Below are positions 15,162 through 24,230 of a DNA stretch of 64,000 nucleotides, piece by piece (within the stretch, counting starts at the first letter, position 1; each line of letters opens with the position of its first letter). This DNA comes from Myxococcota bacterium (lineage in GTDB: Bacteria > Myxococcota_A > UBA796). The notes beneath the pieces are model-generated. The model saw only the letters and a program-made list of their open reading frames with translations. It searched no databases and was not told where the DNA came from. The stretch covers positions 26,019 to 90,018 of the forward strand of contig JAQXDW010000043.1 in the NCBI GenBank assembly GCA_029251165.1, given 5' to 3'. The translations under genes were made by a program, and so were the position numbers.

Positions 15162-16466
15162 ATGTCCATCGCACTCTCCATTCTTCTCCTGGGCTGCACG
15201 TCCGGTCCGGTCACCATCAACGATGTCTCTGCAGAGACCAGCACCCAGGTCGTCACCGCAATCAACGTCTCCTGGACCACCGAGGACGACTCCAGCGGAT
15301 ATGTCGAGTTCGGCCTGACCGAAGACTACGGTGAGCAGACCCCGATGACCGCATCGGGCACCAGCCACACCGCGACCATCCTGATGCCGCCGGACAGTGA
15401 GGTTCACTACCGGGTCGTGGTTCCAGGAGAGGAAGACTCGACCACCAACGACGACGTCGCCTCCACCGGCACCCTGCCGAGCAACCTGCCGCTGCTGACC
15501 ATCACCGGCGATGAGATCTCCGATCAGTTCATGGCGCTGCCGATCCTCGGCTCGGTCACCGCGCCGGTCATCATTGATGGCGCCGGCAACATCCGCTGGT
15601 ACCACATCGACGAGCGGGGTCTGGACGTCTATCGCGCCCTGCCCAGCGTCGACGGCGAGAGCGTCCTCTACAACGCCGCGAGCGTCTCGGGCGACCCCGC
15701 CGCGGACTCGATGATCGTGCGCGTCGCGCTCGACGGCTCCTGGGAGGAGACCATCGAGATCCCGCTGCTGGCGCATGACTTCGTCGAGCATCCTGACGGC
15801 ACGCTCGGCGTGATGGTCACGGAGTTCCGCACGGGCAGCGACGAGAAAGAGATCCGCGGCGACGCCATCGTCGAGGTGGCTCCCGATGGCACCCTGACCA
15901 CAGTCTGGAGCGCCTGGGACTGCTTCGATCCCGAGATCGACCAGGTCGACGAGACCGAAGAGGGCTGGACCTTCGGCAATGCCCTGGACTACGACCCCGA
16001 CGAGGACGTCTACTACCAGGGAATGCGGAACTTCTCCAGCATCGCAAAGATCGACCGGGCCACCGGCACCTGCGAGTGGGTGTTCGGCTCCATCGGCGCA
16101 GACATCGAGCCCGCCAGCGGGCGCTCGACCTTCCTCCATCAGCACCAGTTCCAGGTCCTCGACGACAGCATCCTCATCTTCGACAACGACGGCGGGCTCT
16201 CCACCTCACGGGCGATGGAGTTCTCGATGGAGGACGGCGCCGTCGAGTGGGAAGACATCTGGAGCTACGAGCCCGATCCGTCGATCTACACCTTCGTGCT
16301 CGGCGACGTGAACCGGTTCGACAACGGCGACACCCTCATCACCTGGTCCGTCTCCGGCCAGATCGACCGGGTCGACAGCAGCGGCGTGCCCAACTGGACC
16401 CTCAACTCCGCCCTCGGCTATGCGTTCGGCTTCAACACCGCGATGAGCACTCCCTATGCTGAGTAG
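15162..16466 (+). CDS. Arylsulfotransferase (ASST)-family lipoprotein
   Basis: 434 residues. The signal MSIALSILLLGC (Cys12) is followed by a fibronectin-III-like domain (about 20-100), as in the N-terminal domain of AssT enzymes, and a propeller. Family phrases are 'HDFVEHPDGTLGVM', 'GNALDYDPDEDVYYQGMRN', 'IDRATGTCEWVFG', 'HQHQFQVLDDSILIFDND' and 'VNRFDNGDTLITWS'. Of the three ASST-like proteins here it is the closest to true AssT, with the His-rich HQHQF segment in the expected place. Substrates would be phenolic sulfate donors, but this is inference. It overlaps the FadL gene by 11 nt, so translation is likely coupled. Confidence 0.82.
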   Translation: MSIALSILLLGCTSGPVTINDVSAETSTQVVTAINVSWTTEDDSSGYVEFGLTEDYGEQTPMTASGTSHTATILMPPDSEVHYRVVVPGEEDSTTNDDVASTGTLPSNLPLLTITGDEISDQFMALPILGSVTAPVIIDGAGNIRWYHIDERGLDVYRALPSVDGESVLYNAASVSGDPAADSMIVRVALDGSWEETIEIPLLAHDFVEHPDGTLGVMVTEFRTGSDEKEIRGDAIVEVAPDGTLTTVWSAWDCFDPEIDQVDETEEGWTFGNALDYDPDEDVYYQGMRNFSSIAKIDRATGTCEWVFGSIGADIEPASGRSTFLHQHQFQVLDDSILIFDNDGGLSTSRAMEFSMEDGAVEWEDIWSYEPDPSIYTFVLGDVNRFDNGDTLITWSVSGQIDRVDSSGVPNWTLNSALGYAFGFNTAMSTPYAE

Positions 16467-17853
16467 AGTCGTGACGCTGGCAGCACTCGCCGGCCTCGCA
16501 ACTCCCGCCCATGCCGCTGGATACTTCTTCAACGGCGTCGGCGTGCGGAGCATCAGCCGCGCAGGTGCCGTGGTCGCGAGCGGAGATGATCTCTCCGGCC
16601 AGTACGCCAACCCTGCCACCCTGATCCGGGTCGACAGTCAGGTGCAGCTCCAGCTCGCCGCGACCCACCAGTACATCTTCTTTGACCGCACCGACGAGGC
16701 CGATCTCAGCTTTGAGCCGGTCACCAGCAGCGGCGGTCCGCTGCCGATTCCCCACCTCGGGGCAGCCTGGCGGGTCAGCGACGACCTCACCCTCGCCGCC
16801 GGCTTCTTCACCCCGTACGGGGCCGCCCTCGCCTTCCCCGAGGACGGCGCCCAGCGGTTCTCCCTGGTTGACTCCAGCATCCTCCACGCCAACGCCGGTC
16901 CGTCTGTCGCCTGGCGCCCCATCCCCGGGCTGTCCATCGGAGGAGGGGTCTACTGGACGATGGTTCAGCTCGACCAGACCATCATCGCCCACGTCTCGCC
17001 AGCAGCCGGCTTCCAGCCCACCGACAATCCCACCTACGACGTCGACACCGCGATCTCCGCCGGCCAGCTGAACAAGGTCACCTGGAACGCCGGGCTGACC
17101 TACGACACCGAGCGGTTCGGGTTCGGGGTGAGCTACACCCCGAAGGTGGCGTTCGAGGCCACCGGATCGATGGTCGCGGACTTCACGAAGAACGGGTACT
17201 ACACCGGCACCACCGCCGACGGTGAGCCGATCGCGTTCAACGGCAGCTCCGCGGACTTCATCCAAGAAGCCACCGCCACCGACGACAGCGTGACCCTCCC
17301 CCTCGCCATGCCGCCGATTGCGCGGGTGGGCTTCCTGTTCCGTCCCTCAGACCGCGCCGAGATCGAGCTGTCCGGCGTCTGGCAGGGCTGGAGCACCCTG
17401 GAGGATGTGGTGCTGACGGACCTCGACATGACCATCGAGACCAGCTTCAAGGAGCCCTCGGTCGTCAACGAGGACGTCGATCTTCCGATCTCCATGAAGG
17501 ATGCCTTCGCGGTCCGGCTCGGCGGACAGCGGGCCCTGAGCAAGACGCTCATCGGTCGGGCCGGGCTGTACTACGAGAGCACCGCAGCCGCAGTCGCCCA
17601 CCGCTCCGTGCTCGCGCCGGATGCCGGGAAGGTGGGCTACGGCATCGGCGCTGGTGTCGTGCGGGGGCGGGTTACCCTCGATGCAGGACTCACCCAGGGC
17701 TTCTCCGGCCGCTCCGACCTGTCCGGCTCTCAGGTCTACCAGCTCCAGATCGATCCCTTAGAGGGCGATGTCCTGCGGGGAAAGACTGTCAGCAACGGAG
17801 AATTTGGTCTGATTAATACGGCCGCTGGCTTATCGGCGTCCGTCGCATTGTGA
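16456..17853 (+). CDS. Outer-membrane hydrophobic-compound transporter, FadL/OmpP1/TodX family
   Basis: 465 residues. A signal peptide is cleaved after AHA (about residue 20), giving an N-terminus of G-Y-F-F-N-G. The hatch-domain phrase 'GVRSISRAGAVVASGDDLSGQYANPA' is cut short here to its sense: the Asn-Pro-Ala start of the FadL hatch is present. A beta-rich barrel follows ('FFTPYGAALAFP', 'PSVAWRPIPGLSIGGGVYW'). FadL-type channels move long-chain fatty acids or aromatic hydrocarbons across the outer membrane. It overlaps the preceding ASST gene, which suggests the pair handles one hydrophobic or aromatic substrate. Confidence 0.88.
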   Translation: MLSRVVTLAALAGLATPAHAAGYFFNGVGVRSISRAGAVVASGDDLSGQYANPATLIRVDSQVQLQLAATHQYIFFDRTDEADLSFEPVTSSGGPLPIPHLGAAWRVSDDLTLAAGFFTPYGAALAFPEDGAQRFSLVDSSILHANAGPSVAWRPIPGLSIGGGVYWTMVQLDQTIIAHVSPAAGFQPTDNPTYDVDTAISAGQLNKVTWNAGLTYDTERFGFGVSYTPKVAFEATGSMVADFTKNGYYTGTTADGEPIAFNGSSADFIQEATATDDSVTLPLAMPPIARVGFLFRPSDRAEIELSGVWQGWSTLEDVVLTDLDMTIETSFKEPSVVNEDVDLPISMKDAFAVRLGGQRALSKTLIGRAGLYYESTAAAVAHRSVLAPDAGKVGYGIGAGVVRGRVTLDAGLTQGFSGRSDLSGSQVYQLQIDPLEGDVLRGKTVSNGEFGLINTAAGLSASVAL

Positions 17854-17872
17854 GTCGGGCTACACTCATCGC

Positions 17873-18667
17873 ATGCGCGCTCTCCTGCTGCTCCTGACCG
17901 GCTGCAACATCGGCCTCCAGACGGTCCCCAACCTGCTCGACAGTGGCTACCCGCCGCTGTCGACAGACGACACCGCCGCTCCAGACAACAGCGACACGGA
18001 CTCCGGCGGAGAGGCGTGCCTCGACGACGACAGCGACGGCGTCACCACCTGCGACGGTGACTGCGACGACGATGACTCGAGCACCTTCCCCGGGGCTGCA
18101 CCAGATGACTCTCCGAGCGCCTGCATGACGGATGCTGATGGTGATGGCTACGGTGCAGACAGCCCTGCCAGCGGGGTGAGCCCAGGCACCGACTGCAACG
18201 ACGCCAACTCCACCCTCAACCCCGCCGCAGCGGAGACCGAGTTTGACGGCGTGGACAGCAACTGCGACGGAGAAGACGGCGGCAGCATCGTCACCGCTTC
18301 CGGTCAGGGCGGCATGGCGATCAATGACTACAGCACCACCACCTCCAGCGCCAGCGTCAGCGGCTGCTCAAGCATCACCGACTTCACGGTAAACGTGAGC
18401 ATCCTCCACACCTACATCGGCGATCTCCGGGTCACTCTGAGCCCCCCTTCCGGACCGTCGGTCCTGCTGCACAACGCCACCGGCAGCACCACCGATGATC
18501 TCATCGGGACCTACACGCCGAGCGGCGGCACGCTCGCTTCCGCGCAGTCCCTCATGCCGGTGCTCGGCACCAACGGCAACGGGCAGTGGCAGCTGTCGAT
18601 CGCAGACGGCGCCGGCGGCGACACCGGAACCCTCAGCTCTTGGAGCCTGGACCTGGTGTGCCCGTGA
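17873..18667 (+). CDS. Lipoprotein with MopE-type Cys/Asp motifs and a C-terminal P-domain
   Basis: 264 residues. The signal MRALLLLLTGC is lipidated at Cys11. Residues about 45-140 carry the Myxococcota-style putative metal-binding pattern, with 'DGDCDDDD', 'DADGDGYG' and 'VDSNCDGEDGG'. The C-terminal 120 residues look like a proprotein-convertase P-domain ('SDLRVTLSPP'-like strand, 'GNGQWQLSIADGAGGDTGTLSSWSLDLV'). P-domains usually accompany proteases or act as adhesive beta-sandwiches; no protease domain is present. It starts 19 nt after the FadL stop, and its 3' end overlaps the convergent channel gene by 35 bp. Confidence 0.82.
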   Translation: MRALLLLLTGCNIGLQTVPNLLDSGYPPLSTDDTAAPDNSDTDSGGEACLDDDSDGVTTCDGDCDDDDSSTFPGAAPDDSPSACMTDADGDGYGADSPASGVSPGTDCNDANSTLNPAAAETEFDGVDSNCDGEDGGSIVTASGQGGMAINDYSTTTSSASVSGCSSITDFTVNVSILHTYIGDLRVTLSPPSGPSVLLHNATGSTTDDLIGTYTPSGGTLASAQSLMPVLGTNGNGQWQLSIADGAGGDTGTLSSWSLDLVCP

Positions 18668-19700
18668 GCGACCGGACCTCCGAGACCCGATCCCCGCTGA
18701 CCATCACCTGAAGTGCGTCTCCAGCACCGATCGGCTGGCTGAGATCTGGCTGGCTGATCCACTGCCCCCCCGAGCGATGGGCGACGACCGTTAGCCGGTG
18801 GACGCTGATCGCGCCGCCGATGGTCTCGCCGTCGAGCGCGCTGCCCTGGTGGATCGTCAGCTCCAAGACAACCAGCACCTGATCGGCCACCCGATGGGCA
18901 CCGACCACGCTTCCATCGAGGGCTGCGGCGGCAAACAATGGGGCGGCGAGCTTGGAGGTGGAGAAGCTGACCTCAATCCCGAGCGCATGGCGGACCTTGT
19001 GGGCGAGGCGCTGGTCAAACAAGCGCATCACCACCGGAATGTCCTCACGGATCTCCCGGATATCCATGGCGATCTCCAGGTTTGAGAGGTCATCGTCGGT
19101 CGCGACGATGACCGCTCGGGCGCGCTCGAGGTTGAAGGTCCTGAGCATGTTCTCGGTGCGGGCGTCTCCGATGAGGACCTCCGCGCCGAGCTGTCGGGCC
19201 TGCTCCAGCAGCGGACAGTCAGGGTTCAGCTCGATGGCGAAGACCTGCTCGCCGAGGCTCACAAGCTCTTCGAGCACCCGGAAGCCGACTGAGCCCAGCC
19301 CGCAGAGGATGATGTGGTTTTGGCTGGTTTTTGCGAGGATCGACACCCAGACCTCCTGGTTCTCCTCCTTGCGGAAGACGGTGATTCCCACCTTGATGAG
19401 TCCCTCCGCCAGCAGGACGATGCCCAGCAGCGGGAGGATGTACTGCACGGCCTGACCGACGGGGTGAGACGGCAGCGGAGCGAGGTGCTCGAGGAAGAAC
19501 AGGTTGTAGACAACATAGATCGACTCCCCCCAGCTCGGCTGCACACCGCCAGGCGGTGCCCCAAACATCCGAAACAGCACCGCGCCGATGCTGCCTGAGA
19601 TCGCGAGCCCGGTCACCGGGAAGACCAGCCCCCGCAGCGAGACGACGCGAAACAGCACCTCTGCCAGGAGGCGTCGCATGTACCGGTCGCGAGAGAACAC
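18633..19700 (-). CDS. K+-channel-like protein with RCK (TrkA_N/TrkA_C) domains, atypical pore
   Basis: 355 residues. Two to three N-terminal membrane helices (about 25-45, 85-108) flank a pore-like stretch. A Rossmann RCK domain with GLGSVG at 134-139 and a TrkA_C-like C-terminus follow. The layout is that of ligand-gated K+ channels, but the expected TxGYGD filter is absent: the pore region reads VYNLFFLEHLAP. It may be a degenerate channel or a relative with different selectivity. The GTG at 19700 abuts the stop of the upstream glutamate-cysteine ligase gene, so they form an operon with the HAD gene. Confidence 0.8.
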   Translation of the reverse strand: MFSRDRYMRRLLAEVLFRVVSLRGLVFPVTGLAISGSIGAVLFRMFGAPPGGVQPSWGESIYVVYNLFFLEHLAPLPSHPVGQAVQYILPLLGIVLLAEGLIKVGITVFRKEENQEVWVSILAKTSQNHIILCGLGSVGFRVLEELVSLGEQVFAIELNPDCPLLEQARQLGAEVLIGDARTENMLRTFNLERARAVIVATDDDLSNLEIAMDIREIREDIPVVMRLFDQRLAHKVRHALGIEVSFSTSKLAAPLFAAAALDGSVVGAHRVADQVLVVLELTIHQGSALDGETIGGAISVHRLTVVAHRSGGQWISQPDLSQPIGAGDALQVMVSGDRVSEVRSLTGTPGPGSKS

Positions 19701-21071
19701 CTACAGCTTCACCCGCAGGGCATCGACCATCGCAGCCTCTCCCTTTGTGCCGAAGATCCGCCGGATGACCTGTGCGGGGTTCTCCTTCGCCTTCAGGCGC
19801 CGCCACAGGGGCTCAAGGTAGACCTCTTCGCCGCGCCCCCGTGCCTGGAGCGCCTCGTCGCACAGCTGGAGCACACCCTCGATCATTCCGGTGATCGGCT
19901 CCTCAGCAGCGAGCCCATAGCCGACGGCCTTGGGATGGTATGCCTTGATCTGCTCCCACTGGTCCCACGGCACCCGATCGGGATCTGGAGGCTGTCGGAC
20001 GCCATAGGGCGCGCGGGGAGCGGTCGGGGCGATCGCAAACGAGAACAAGAAGTCGTGGATCTTCATCCCCGCCTCGACCATCCCGAGGCCAAGCGCAGTG
20101 GCGGCCATGTGATCGGGCCAGGGCTGCTGGCAGGCGCTGCGCAGCTCGATGGTGGCCTGCCGCGCGCGCGGGCGGGCGGAGTTCCAGATGTAGTGCTCGT
20201 GGTACAGGAACGCCCCGAGCAGATCTGCAGTCGACATTCCGGCGGCGACAGCCTCGTCGATGAACGCCAGGAATGGCTTGTTGTTGGGGGTGGCGATGCC
20301 GTCCTTCATCTCGATGAGGAACGGCTGGGCTGCAAGCTGGGTGATCATGTCGGTGACCGACGTGTACGGCGCGTTCGGCATGCCGTGGCGGCCGTCTGCG
20401 GCGTGGATGCCGCCCATGATGTGCTCACGACCAGAGCAGAATCCAGAGTCGAGGCTGGTGTAGATCGGAGAGTTCGCGCACAGGGCAACCATGATGGGCG
20501 AGAGCATGTTGCCGAGGTTGGTCATGTCGATGATCTCGCTGCGGGCGATGTCGACGTGGACCTGATCGCTGGCGGTCAGGGCGAACGTGAGCCAGTCCTG
20601 GCCGATCGCCTCCAGCAACGCACCGTAGCGCTGCTTCTTCATCATCAGGCCGGGGTGAAGCATCGTCAGCGGCTGGATGCCGTAGCCCAGCACGCAGGAC
20701 TCCAGGGGCTCCAGCGCCCGGACCAGCCGCTCCATCGCCTCCTCGTGGACGGCTCGAAGCTCGTGGAGGTCGTCGCAGGGGCCGGTGATGATCTCGATGG
20801 TTCCCCAGCCGACCTCTGAGGAGTAGGTGTACTTCTCCCCCTCCAGCATGGTGATGAGGTCGCCTTCCTTCTTGACCGTGAGGTCATCGCCCATCAGGTT
20901 GGGCCAGACCTGCATGATCGGGATCGGCCAGCCGTTGTCGCGGGTGATCGGGTACTCCGCCTCGCGGCCGATGGTGCGCCACTTGGGGATCTCCTCGGGA
21001 AAGCGCCCCTCGAACCAGCGAGAGAAGCGGCCGATGGCGGCGGTCTGCGGAAAGCTGAGATCGGTGCTCAC
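19701..21071 (-). CDS. gshA: Glutamate-cysteine ligase family protein (GCS2-like)
   Basis: 456 residues from a GTG at 21071. The N-terminal GREAEYP (35-41) and the following 'EIITGPCDDLHEL' are active-site-type motifs of the GCS2 (plant/alpha-proteobacterial) gamma-glutamyl ligase fold, which joins glutamate to cysteine in the first step of glutathione synthesis. A more upstream start is possible in frame but gives an Arg-rich unrelated 60-residue leader. The chosen GTG overlaps the stop of the HAD gene as GTGA, a coupling signature. No gshB is nearby, so another amine acceptor (as for EgtA-type ligases) is possible. Confidence 0.8.
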   Translation of the reverse strand: MSTDLSFPQTAAIGRFSRWFEGRFPEEIPKWRTIGREAEYPITRDNGWPIPIMQVWPNLMGDDLTVKKEGDLITMLEGEKYTYSSEVGWGTIEIITGPCDDLHELRAVHEEAMERLVRALEPLESCVLGYGIQPLTMLHPGLMMKKQRYGALLEAIGQDWLTFALTASDQVHVDIARSEIIDMTNLGNMLSPIMVALCANSPIYTSLDSGFCSGREHIMGGIHAADGRHGMPNAPYTSVTDMITQLAAQPFLIEMKDGIATPNNKPFLAFIDEAVAAGMSTADLLGAFLYHEHYIWNSARPRARQATIELRSACQQPWPDHMAATALGLGMVEAGMKIHDFLFSFAIAPTAPRAPYGVRQPPDPDRVPWDQWEQIKAYHPKAVGYGLAAEEPITGMIEGVLQLCDEALQARGRGEEVYLEPLWRRLKAKENPAQVIRRIFGTKGEAAMVDALRVKL

Positions 21072-21817
21072 AGGGCCCCCAGGATGTCGACGAGATCGGT
21101 GAGGCGGCTGCAGATGGCGTCGGCCTTTGAGGTCTCGCTGCCGCGATCGACTGCGCCGATGAACAGCACGCTCTTCATCCCGAAGCTGTGGGGCCCAGTG
21201 ACGTCGTTGCTCTCGCGATCGCCGATGTGGACGACTTCCCCTGGCGCGCACTGGAAGCCATCACAGGCGGCCTGGAAGATGCTGGCGTGGGGCTTGCTGC
21301 GGCCGACCTCGTCAGAGAAGGTCAGCCCAGCGGGCGTGAAGTGCTGCAGCACCCCGTAGCCCGACAGGATTGCCTGCAGTCCGCGCCCCGGCGTGACGAT
21401 GGTGTCCGAGATGATGCCGAGCGTGTAGCGACCGGCCAGCGCAGCAAGGGCCTCGGCGGCACCGGGCAGGAGGTCTGGAGGGTGGGTGACCTCCATGGTC
21501 TCCAGGAGTCCGACCAGCGACGCGAAGCCCGGCGTGGGGGCGAGGGCTAGCAGCCGGTAGCCCTCTGCGACACGCTGAGCGACCGAAGGGTTGACGAAGT
21601 CCGACCTCCAGCGCACCTTCGCCCAGGCATTCGCCCCCTCAAAGGCCGCCTCAGCAGCCGATGGGGTGATGTCAGGGTGGTGGGCACAGATCTCAGCGGC
21701 GAACGCAGCCCGTCGAGCGGCGGGCTTGGGGAGGAGCCCCGCTGCGGCACGCTTGGGCTCATCGGAGTCGTCCACAGCCAGGGTGTCCCAGAAGTCAAAG
21801 GTTACCGCTCGAATCAT
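21068..21817 (-). CDS. HAD-superfamily hydrolase
   Basis: 249 residues. Motif I is DFWDT (Asp8 nucleophile, with Trp at the usual acid/base +2 Asp position), motif II lies around 'GIISDT', the motif III Lys is in GRSKPH, and motif IV is HIGDRESND. This is the common haloacid-dehalogenase/phosphatase fold with a helical cap (about 20-95). The Trp at +2 occurs in many DxW-type members, so phosphatase versus dehalogenase chemistry is open. The ATG at 21817 has GGAG 6 nt upstream, better than the TTG at 21832. First gene of the operon with the ligase and the channel-like gene. Confidence 0.85.
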   Translation of the reverse strand: MIRAVTFDFWDTLAVDDSDEPKRAAAGLLPKPAARRAAFAAEICAHHPDITPSAAEAAFEGANAWAKVRWRSDFVNPSVAQRVAEGYRLLALAPTPGFASLVGLLETMEVTHPPDLLPGAAEALAALAGRYTLGIISDTIVTPGRGLQAILSGYGVLQHFTPAGLTFSDEVGRSKPHASIFQAACDGFQCAPGEVVHIGDRESNDVTGPHSFGMKSVLFIGAVDRGSETSKADAICSRLTDLVDILGAL

Positions 21818-21877
21818 CGTCCGCTCCGTCAAGGGTCGTGCCTGCCCTCTCTACCACAGCCGCCCTGCCTGGACCGC

Positions 21878-23065
21878 TCAGGGAACGAGCTTGCCGGTAC
21901 CGATGCCGCCGAAGAAGGTCGCGCCCTGGATGGTGCTGCCATCGAGGGGGCTGATGGTCTCGGTGAGGATGATCCGGTAGAACGAGATGACCATCGGCGA
22001 GTCGACGAAGTAGGCACCGCTGAGCAGCAGCGAAGACGGCACCGTGATCGAGCCGGTGTCGGTGTCGCGGCAGAGGATGACCCCCAGCGCAGCGCCATTT
22101 TCAGGGTGAAACATCTCCAGGACCAGGAGCATGTCTGCCGCAGTGCCCGAGGGTGCCCAGCCGAGGGTGGCGTTGTTGGCCGAGATGGGCGCAGAGAAGG
22201 ACTGCTGGAGCGTGGTCTGCGCGATCTCGATGGGGCTGAAGTCATCGAATCCGGTGGTGGTCTGGACGACCCCGGGCAGCGCAAGTCCCGCCTCCGTGAG
22301 GTCGAGATCATACGCGGCGTTCTTGACGTAGTCGTCCTGCGCGAGGCCCTCCGCGAGGTAGCTGGTCAGGCCCTTCTGGGTCGTCCGGTGCATCGCGATG
22401 GAGCTGGCCCCGGAGGTGAAGTAGGCCCACTCTCCCATGTCGGTTGCGGTGCTGGTCGGGCTGGGCAGGACGTAGCTGTCGGTGCAGCTGCCCCGAGCCG
22501 GAATCCAGTCCATCCACGAGCCGGTGACGCCGGGATGAAAGGTCGCGGTGGCAGAGATCTGAAGCTGTGAGGTCAGCCCGAAGCACTCTGCGCAGAAGTA
22601 CGCCTGATACCAGAACTCCACCATACCGCCGACGAGGCCGGTGGGGGTGACGCCGGTCTCGGTCCCGTCGCCGGTGTCGGGGTCGGGATCGCCGGAGTTG
22701 GAGTAGGCGAAGCCATCCTCCAGCACGACCTCGCCCAGCTCTGAGCGGACCGTGACGTCGACCGTGGTCTCGACTGCTGCGGAGGGTGTGGTCACCGCGA
22801 GGGTGTACTCGTTGATGTAGCTGACCGTGAGGTCTGAGCCGCCAAACGACACCGAGGCTGACGAGTCGAAGCCCGCGCCAGTGATGGTCACCGCGGTGCC
22901 GCCGCTGGTCAGTCCCCAGTCTGGATCCAGCCGCTCGATGCGCAGCGCCGGGAGCGGCTCCGCCGAGTCGATCACCTCACCGGAGTCGGACAGCCAGGCG
23001 CGCTTGTCCAGACCGAATTCATCACAGCCGATGAGGAGAGGCAGCAGGAGGGTGGTCAGAAACAT
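21878..23065 (-). CDS. Lipoprotein with an IPT/TIG domain
   Basis: 395 residues. The signal MFLTTLLLPLLIGC is lipidated at Cys14 (Asp at +2). Residues about 40-125 form an IPT/TIG immunoglobulin-like domain: 'DPDWGLTSGGTAVTITGAGFDSSASVSFGG' in outline, i.e. the Gly-Thr-x-Val-Thr-Ile-x-Gly-x-Gly-Phe core. An Asp/Gly/Thr linker (about 126-140) leads to a C-terminal domain of 250 residues with a CAECFG pair that I do not recognise. It may bind a surface ligand. It is 15 nt upstream of nothing obvious: the hemB gene ahead of it ends 15 nt away on the same strand side, so co-transcription with neighbours is uncertain. Confidence 0.75.
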   Translation of the reverse strand: MFLTTLLLPLLIGCDEFGLDKRAWLSDSGEVIDSAEPLPALRIERLDPDWGLTSGGTAVTITGAGFDSSASVSFGGSDLTVSYINEYTLAVTTPSAAVETTVDVTVRSELGEVVLEDGFAYSNSGDPDPDTGDGTETGVTPTGLVGGMVEFWYQAYFCAECFGLTSQLQISATATFHPGVTGSWMDWIPARGSCTDSYVLPSPTSTATDMGEWAYFTSGASSIAMHRTTQKGLTSYLAEGLAQDDYVKNAAYDLDLTEAGLALPGVVQTTTGFDDFSPIEIAQTTLQQSFSAPISANNATLGWAPSGTAADMLLVLEMFHPENGAALGVILCRDTDTGSITVPSSLLLSGAYFVDSPMVISFYRIILTETISPLDGSTIQGATFFGGIGTGKLVP

Positions 23066-23080
23066 GGAGACTCGGGGCTG

Positions 23081-24082
<1,002 letters not shown>

Positions 24083-24230
24083 TCAGGTCACCTTCGTGAA
24101 CAGTGCGGATCTGATATCCCCGCGCCGAGGGAAAAGACATCGCTCAGCACCTTGAGGTGGGGGACCTCAGGCGGCGACCGATCCAGGACTCGCAGCTCAT
24201 CACCGGGCGCATCCCTGAGGACACCGGACG

